Shown here piece by piece: positions 59,901-64,000 of a stretch of DNA of 64,000 nt (positions within the stretch are counted from its first letter, which is position 1; every line of letters begins with the position of its first letter). The stretch is from contig OZ029916.1 in assembly GCA_964023275.1 (NCBI GenBank), forward strand, positions 26,674,953-26,738,952, in the 5' to 3' direction. The notes under the pieces were generated by a model, which was not told the origin of the DNA, made no database searches, and saw only the letters and a list, made by a program, of their open reading frames with translations. Source of the stretch: Norana najaformis. Lineage: Eukaryota; Annelida; Clitellata; Crassiclitellata; Hormogastridae. Position numbers and translations under genes: made by a program.

Positions 59901-61592
59901 GCGTACATACCCTAAATGTCGAAAAGCCGGCCTGATCACCTACCATCATTTCCCGACGTGCCGTTAAGCTGGCCTTTACGTAATTAGCGCTTACACGGCA
60001 CACGCTTCTACTGGATGATGGATTTTTGATATCTAGTTATAGAAATCATGGATTTTTCCGACATAGATAATTATATACAAGGCGGCCAAGCGATGCGATC
60101 CAGAGACCAAGGAAAAGGACTTGCCCTAACACTGTAAAACTGTGTATTGCTATAAAGCCTGCAAAGTTTTTCTGTGCATTGGCACTGGTAGCAATAACTG
60201 TTTTGAGAATTATCATTCGAAAATTGAATTCTGGTGATAGCCTGATTCACCGAACTGTACAGCAACGAGCTGTTGTACAAGGAAAGTTATGTTGCGAGAA
60301 ACTGTGCGTAAGTAATACATAAATAAACTCACTATTTTGTATTCATGGTCATGAATTATGTGTTTTGACGTGTTTGGGGGTCAAATTATAAGATTTTATA
60401 ACTTTTGAAAGTAGAAATGTAAAAAATATTTTTGGGTCCAAAATTCCCCAGGAGCCTCGGATATATGTGCCGAATGGCTGAGGAGCATCGGGTTCAAAGG
60501 GTTAAATGGCAGCCCTTCATAAGTCCACTCAAAGACACATTCTGTGTATACAAAAGAATTAAAAATATGGTATATTAGCCTATCTCTGCTGGGGCCATTA
60601 TGACCACTCACAAAATTCCATCTGTCGTACATTTTTACATATAATTTCTTTGCTTACTGTTTACAATATCTGACAGTCAGCATCATTAATATAGTGCAAA
60701 AAAGCTGGTTAAACTGCTGACATAAGTAAAACAAATGTCAAAAGTGTCAATCCCTGCAAATCATTAGAAAGCGAAACCTGTCAGATTCTTTAGCTCTAGT
60801 TCAAGCTTCTTCACCAGATGTTGCTGCTGTTCCAGTTCTGACATCAACTGTTCCTACACCAGAATATATTTAGAAACTGACTGCACACAAGAATAAGAAA
60901 ACTCTGCCACTAACTACATTTCATAAAACTGCACAAATGTGTCACCATATGCTAAAGCACCTAAGTTGAATCATCTGTTAGAAGATTATTAGTTCATATT
61001 TTAAATGCATTATTTAATAAATCTGTCACTTCATTTCAAAGCATTAGTTGGCCAATAACGTTAACTCAAACAAGAATCATAATTTTGTATAGCATGCAGT
61101 TTTAATTATTGGCATTTATTATTTCCTTACTGATTGTTAGCAAGACCTAATTTGGTTAGAACTATCAGTTAATTACATTAGAATATCAGTACTAATAACA
61201 GAGCCCAGTCAGAACATCCTGAACCACCAGAGAGTGAAAATCAGTATAAATTAATTTTTATTTATGTTTAGTAATTGTCAGTTACAACTTCGATTCGAAT
61301 GTTCTTATTAGTTAGAGTTGTTAGCAAGAAGATTAGTTAAAATTATTAGTAAGAAGCCAACCTTATCGAGCTCAAGTCTATCTCTGTCTGCCTCCAAATG
61401 AGCATTCTCACTGGCTAGCAGCTCCACCTGGTGGTCAAGCTTTTGAGCATGAACTTTGATGTCATCATCATCATCGTCGTCATCATCATCACTGCTCCCA
61501 TCAGGATCAGCCTTTTCTGGCGTGAAGTGAACGTCATCTTCCTCAGTCTCTTGTCTTATGTTGGCATTGTGCTGCTTAGTTTCCATCAAACC
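47507..61592 (-). CDS. TRIP11: TRIP11 / GMAP-210 golgin gene, 3' part (13 exons)
   Basis: Long coiled-coil protein of the cis-Golgi. In vertebrates it tethers small vesicles with an N-terminal ALPS motif, binds ARF1-GTP through its C-terminal GRAB domain and anchors IFT20. The 13 exons listed below sum to 4,707 nt (1,568 codons plus stop), all phases matching. Diagnostic matches to vertebrate GMAP-210 as I recall it: VLNEKTRE, an ENTELKNE-like stretch, RLRGHLL with HTREALEAEEREKEL, KVDKVIVKSLFLGYFHAPTS (GRAB) and SFSEMFVKFLERES near the end. Human protein is about 1,980 residues, so roughly 300-400 N-terminal residues including ALPS lie upstream, largely off the window. First visible exon is entered in phase 0. 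Confidence 0.94.
48040..49206 (+). mobile_element. CR1/L2-like LINE, C-terminal half of ORF2
   Basis: Starts in mid-RT: AFDTVDHSILLERLS, YGLPQGSVLAPLLYILYTAD, HQYADDTQSF (the catalytic YADD box), VRDLGIILDQTLSPTDHVNN, then 48657-49166 VHALICTRIDFGNAAYIGLS, NASKLQSILNAAAHLIGGLP, DSLHWLPVSQRIQFKILILM. It ends in GGCGCTTTATAAATGTTCGT and TGACAATTACAATTACA. The 5' half is missing and the frame is broken, but it is the least decayed LINE in the window. It sits in the last TRIP11 intron, opposite to the gene. Confidence 0.92.
49645..49752 (-). CDS. TRIP11: TRIP11 exon L: post-GRAB linker
   Basis: Phase 0-0, 36 codons. It reads SGSESWIGGLFWKKSSSVPK, serine-rich with a W-I-G-G-L motif corresponding to vertebrate WMTGWLGG. 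Acceptor TTTAG, donor GTACTT. Confidence 0.9.
50026..50140 (-). CDS. TRIP11: TRIP11 exon K: GRAB domain
   Basis: Phase 2 in, 0 out, 115 nt. It reads VIVKSLFLGYFHAPTSKRPE then AIRVIGQILSFTKEDMEE. This is the GRIP-related ARF-binding domain (vertebrate [20 protein letters not shown]), which binds ARF1-GTP on the Golgi. Acceptor CTTTAG, donor GTGAGT. Confidence 0.96.
50779..50860 (-). CDS. TRIP11: TRIP11 exon J: end of coil and entry to GRAB
   Basis: Phase 1 in, 2 out, 82 nt. It reads LLRENELSKAESELRKLTSS then TEAKVDK; the KVDK at its end is the usual start of the GRAB region. Confidence 0.92.
51115..51180 (-). mobile_element. Small LINE 3' scrap
   Basis: TATCGTCATTGTGTCCAAGG then CGGTCACTGGCCATCTTTAT resembles 38770-38810 and 44050-44095. 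Confidence 0.4.
51197..51710 (+). other. Unassigned open frames, possible mobile-element remnant
   Basis: Overlapping frames 51197-51496 and 51459-51710 give text such as YEGLLDSENHVPLAADHITY and LESVVWALHACGCLPLG. The second faintly recalls the N-terminal region of eukaryotic tyrosine recombinases, but no catalytic R-H-R-Y box is visible. Antisense to TRIP11, in the intron between exons I and J, so not a host exon. Confidence 0.25.
51853..51968. repeat. 24-bp tandem repeat, five copies
   Basis: Unit CATTATTTAGGCTAGTACAG plus AGGT; the second copy is 2 bp short. The flanking text (TTATCTGAGCAT...TGATGAACTTT...ATTTAGGCTA) also occurs at 53610-53685 beside the RTE-like LINE. Confidence 0.93.
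52522..52621 (-). CDS. TRIP11: TRIP11 exon I: coiled coil
   Basis: Phase 0 in, 1 out. It reads KQLDETLEALAAAERLSEQL then DKKEGMIAALREE, parallel to vertebrate ASRLTEQLDVKEEQIEEL. Acceptor CTTCAG, donor GTTTGT. Confidence 0.92.
53263..53366 (-). CDS. TRIP11: TRIP11 exon H: coiled coil
   Basis: Phase 1 in, 0 out. It reads QMVEIERYKRDLDAERAESR then LGLQLDDLQ. Acceptor TGCAG, donor GTAAAC. The intron before it holds an RTE-like LINE fragment. Confidence 0.9.
53660..54165 (+). mobile_element. RTE-like LINE, ORF2 C-terminus and 3' end
   Basis: Open frame 53678-54127 reads TYGSETWTMTKKMEKKINAC, EMWIWRKMLRTSWTEKRTNE, LRFFGHVMRSDGLEK, GKRKQGRPRKKWMDKI and RDATLERKKWRRLIMTVTRA. These are the hallmarks of the ORF2 end of RTE/RTEX-type LINEs (YGSETW, FGHVxR, GRPRxxW, RxxWR). 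The piece is uninterrupted over about 140 residues, so it is fairly young. In a TRIP11 intron, antisense. Confidence 0.88.
54827..54990 (-). CDS. TRIP11: TRIP11 exon G: coiled coil
   Basis: Phase 2 in, 1 out. It reads QRDNALLQLANAQETITSYA then SSLTNLQMVLEQFQA, matching vertebrate QRDETALQLSVSQEQ and SLANLQMVLEHFQ. Confidence 0.94.
55320..55513 (-). CDS. TRIP11: TRIP11 exon F: conserved coiled coil
   Basis: Phase 0 in, 2 out. It carries ECDRLRGHLLVIEEGHTREA, the most conserved coil segment (vertebrate RLRNHLLESEDSYTREAL). The acceptor GAAG has a poor pyrimidine tract, but phase and homology fix it. Confidence 0.93.
56063..57097 (-). CDS. TRIP11: TRIP11 exon E: coiled coil
   Basis: Phase 0-0, 345 codons. 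It begins VLQSSSSEAATHQ and ends QFQAENTELKNE; vertebrate GMAP-210 has VLQTSS and MENTALQNE at the matching places. Donor GTGTGT, acceptor ATGCAG. Confidence 0.95.
57322..57930 (-). CDS. TRIP11: TRIP11 exon D: coiled coil with VLNEKTRE motif
   Basis: Phase 0-0, 203 codons. It contains MMSVLNEKTREASSLKGEVH followed by KAALAKLQQD, closely parallel to a conserved stretch of vertebrate GMAP-210 (VFAVLNEKTREN...). Acceptor TCTCAG, donor GTACTT. Confidence 0.94.
58142..59622 (-). CDS. TRIP11: TRIP11 exon C: long coiled coil
   Basis: Phase 1 in, 0 out; 1,481 nt. An open frame of almost 500 residues rich in Glu, Lys, Leu and Gln with continuous heptads, for example LGELEAELMRKTNDFAYLED. Cysteine and proline are rare. 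Acceptor TTCTTAG, donor GTGAGT. Confidence 0.94.
59859..60501 (+). mobile_element. piggyBac element, internally deleted
   Basis: Perfect 14-bp terminal inverted repeats, CCCTTTGAACCCGA at 59859-59872 and its complement at 60488-60501, each flanked by TTAA (59855-59858 and 60502-60505), the piggyBac target site. Inside, in one plus-strand frame, CKTVYCYKACKVFLCIGTGS then NNCFENYH matches the cysteine-rich zinc region at the C-terminus of piggyBac transposases, preceded by a stop. The catalytic core is gone. It lies in the TRIP11 intron between exons B and C. Confidence 0.88.
60778..60853 (-). CDS. TRIP11: TRIP11 exon B: coiled coil
   Basis: Phase 0 in, 1 out, 76 nt. It reads EQLMSELEQQQHLVKKLELE, a clear heptad pattern. 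Acceptor GTGTAG, donor GTTTCG (weak). Confidence 0.82.
61362..61592 (-). CDS. TRIP11: TRIP11 exon A: acidic poly-Asp stretch and coiled coil
   Basis: Phase 0-0, 77 codons. It reads EEDDVHFTPEKADPDGSS, then ten Asp in a row, then KLDHQVELLASENAHLEADR. The Asp run is coded by a GAT/GAC repeat. Vertebrate GMAP-210 also has an acidic patch ahead of the long coil, which may correspond. Donor GTTGGC is weak. Confidence 0.78.
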
Positions 61593-64000
61593 CTGTCATC
61601 ATCACCAGAAAGCCAGTGCCAACCAATGTCACCTCACTTACAGAAAGCCATTGCCTTCCCATGTATGGATAAGATCTTGTTATTTAATGGGGCAGTAAAG
61701 ATACAATTAAGATTTAACATACACGTAAATCCACGTTCTTAAGGGTAAGCAGCATGTCCTTAAATGGAGTGGTCTTCAGTTCAGAATTTTGGCTGGCCAA
61801 AACTGCTTTATGACCTTTAGGTGTGTCCTACAGCTATGGATTTGTCTACATCAGAGTTTTGTATGTATCTGTGTCTGCCAAATTCCACTTCATGGCACCC
61901 ATCTGCTTAAGCCTTTCAACAACAGCTTTTCCTCTGCTGGATCGTCTCCATGAATCCAAGATTTCTTTTTGGTTGATTTATTTGACAATAAACACATTCC
62001 CACGAACAGTAAGCATGCCTCTATCTCTATCGTATGGATAGCTGTGTAATAAACTGTTTCCGGCACCCTCTTTAGAGGTGATAAATAAACCTTCTTCTAT
62101 AACCACAGTCATATATCTGGAGACATTTATGTGACTGAATGTATAAAAACAAGGAAACTTTCCATAAACATATCTTTCCATAAAGTATCTGATCTAACCT
62201 GATTCCTATGGTGCTGTAATCTAATTTGCAAGTTTAGTCAAACATTGAGTAACATGTTAGTAATATAAGTCATGCAACTGTACCGCTGCTTAAAGAAGAA
62301 AAAACTGAAAGGGAAAGCTGAAAAGCAGATTTCTAGTAGTTAAGTGTAATTAACAGATTAATAAAGCAAAAAGCAAAGCTTTTCACTATAATTGGTAACA
62401 CAGAGAAACACTTCAAATCAACTTATTTCACCAAATGTATCTGAATCATATTTTTGCTCACTAATACGGAAAATTTCCTCTAGTTTGAAGGCACCAGGTA
62501 CAGTCAAGGGCATTGAAAAGAAAGTTCAAAAAGAACATCAAGCTGATCCCAAAAATGTCAATTGTATTTTGTAGTAAGCTTATATATAGATCACCATGCA
62601 GTGTGAGTTAACTCTTGTCCAATTGATTGAAAGCTAACTGCATTATTGTACATAGCATGAACTTGTTCTCTAACTCTAAGTAAATGATAACAATAAAAAA
62701 TATTCTTTATTCATACATTCACATATCTCCCACCCCAACTTAAAAAGCATCTATTTGATGATAACAGTTTCAAAAATGTCTAACTCAGCCAGAAATTCTG
62801 AGCACCTCTCACAAAACTGCTTACCACACATACACTGAAGATAACAATAAAGAAATTAAAGAGAACCTGTGTTTACGTATATGCCCCTGTAGATACTCCT
62901 TGGAAGCACGTTACCAGGATCTGAAGGATCTTTCAGCCAAAGCATAAACTTGTTCTGTTCTTGGATTACTTCATTATTTGTCTTGAGATCCAGCAATCAT
63001 CACTTGAGCCTCTTGAGGGGACTCGGCTTATGACCGTGGGCAATTATTTTGTACTACTGCCTCTGTCAGCAAGCAATACAATTTGGTATCTGACAAAAAA
63101 ACTGAATGATAAACAGCACTGGCTGCATGTCCAAGACATTGGGATTCACCTTGTGCCAATTCAAGACTCAGGATCTAAGAAGCGGAATTAGTTCCTTCCT
63201 CTATCTCTCTAGAAAAATTTCCTTCATTGATAAAATTTCAAACACCTCTGCCAACTCTAACAACCCAACACCTGAACCACGTAAACCCACCAGAAATGAA
63301 TTTTGATTTTGAATGGCAAAGATACAGATCTCACAGAAAATTACACTATGACTCAGAAATTATTTTCTTTTCACAGCAGGTTTTTCTGGAATTGTTTACC
63401 TTTTCTTCTTCCTTGGTCACAGCTTTCTGCATAGAATCAGTCTTAACCAAATGTTCTGGACCCTGGCAGCGACAGCAACATGTACATTTATATAGCAACA
63501 CCTGGCTCACTAGCAACTTAATACAGCATAATGAATAGCAGTTGGGCATTTATATAATCCCAATAACGAAGGAAACTTTTCAGTGGCTCTCAAAACATTA
63601 CCACGGAAGCTCTAATAAGGGTGAAAGCAACAGCAGTTCCCATGGGCAGGACTTAGACTTGAATTTCAGAGTCACCAAAAACCACCTGAAGCATTCAAAA
63701 CCTCAGTCTGAAGGGAACAGCACGCAAATTCTGAAATCCAGGTTGCCAGGAAACAATAGGAAAATGGCACAAAAGCAAAATAAAAACAAATAAGGCCTCC
63801 CCTTCCAAGCAAAAACACTTGTAATCCAACAAAAGAAAATAAAGTGACCATAAACATAGACCTAAATCAGGCCACCAAAATCATAGTTCATTAAAATTTT
63901 ATTATTCTTAAAGTCTTATCTATAACATGTATTACAAACTTCTAATTTAAATAAAATAGTAAATTTGCTGATTTATGATATTATGAACTATGCTAAAGAA
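61593..64000. other. Upstream TRIP11 intron sequence, mostly unassigned
   Basis: No clear repeat. Besides the possible exon at 63400-63462, a minus-strand stretch near 62987-62915 reads TNNEVIQEQNKFMLWLKDPS with weak splice signals; it was not accepted as an exon. The N-terminal TRIP11 exons with the ALPS motif are not visible here. Confidence 0.4.
63400..63462 (-). CDS. Possible upstream TRIP11 exon
   Basis: A 63-nt open segment, phase 0-0, between a good acceptor (CTGCCAG) and donor (GTAAAC) on the minus strand, reading LVKTDSMQKAVTKEEEK. The phase fits exon A and the composition fits a golgin, but no family motif is visible, so it could be chance. Confidence 0.35.

Noticed and set aside
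62915-62990. Minus-strand stretch TNNEVIQEQNKFMLWLKDPS as a TRIP11 exon
   Set aside because: Coil-like, but the acceptor has no pyrimidine tract, the donor choice is arbitrary and no family match is visible.
1-64000. CRISPR arrays, operons, ribosome binding sites or prokaryotic features
   Set aside because: Sequence is intron-containing animal DNA; no spaced identical repeats other than tandem minisatellites.
1-64000. LTR elements, virus copies or Polintons
   Set aside because: No paired long direct repeats with polymerase or capsid-like text were seen; all reverse-transcriptase fragments are LINE-type.

Overview
The window is animal nuclear DNA: AT-rich, intron-rich, with GT-AG introns of 0.3-7 kb full of decayed transposons. 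It holds two host genes that converge tail to tail. The domain make-up (papilin with papilin cassettes, ten Kunitz domains and a PLAC end; a golgin of the GMAP-210 type) and the mix of CR1/L2-like and RTE-like LINEs with piggyBac, hAT and CACTA-like remnants suggest an invertebrate bilaterian. A lophotrochozoan such as a mollusc or annelid is my guess, but the species cannot be named from this.

Plus strand, 7365-45232: a papilin gene (PAPLN orthologue). I reconstruct 31 exons that join in one frame for 2,001 codons plus stop. Order: thrombospondin type 1 repeat, ADAMTS-like cysteine-rich and spacer regions (no protease domain), five more TSP1 repeats, nine papilin cassettes, ten Kunitz domains, three Ig domains, and a C-terminal PLAC domain. 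Only the start (initiator Met and signal peptide) is missing; it lies upstream in an exon I could not find. The gene shows exon shuffling in progress: every exon from the cassettes to the last Kunitz is phase 1-1, Kunitz 5 and 8 are about 96% identical copies, a truncated Kunitz exon copy sits in an earlier intron, and the 3' end of one intron plus the start of its exon is duplicated in tandem.

Minus strand, 61592-47507: the 3' part of a golgin gene, TRIP11 (GMAP-210). Thirteen exons join in frame to 1,568 codons plus stop, nearly all coiled coil, ending in the GRAB (ARF1-binding) domain and the conserved C-terminal tail. The 5' exons (ALPS motif) lie beyond 61.6 kb, mostly outside the window. 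The two proteins do not act together: papilin is an extracellular matrix protein, GMAP-210 a cis-Golgi tether.

Layout: 1-1606 foldback-type element with a 26-bp minisatellite; 1607-7364 no gene recognised, one LINE 3' fragment; 7365-46250 papilin with 3' UTR; 46250-47506 convergent 3' ends; 47507-61592 TRIP11; 61593-64000 upstream TRIP11 intron(s) with one or two possible small exons. Transposon remnants within introns include LINE fragments on both strands, a CACTA-like transposase fossil (about 14.4-16.0 kb), a short hAT element (30154-30452) and an internally deleted piggyBac element with TTAA ends (59859-60501). No LTR element, virus copy, tRNA, rRNA or CRISPR array was recognised. Exon borders were read by eye from splice signals, phase and family motifs; no alignment or transcript was available.
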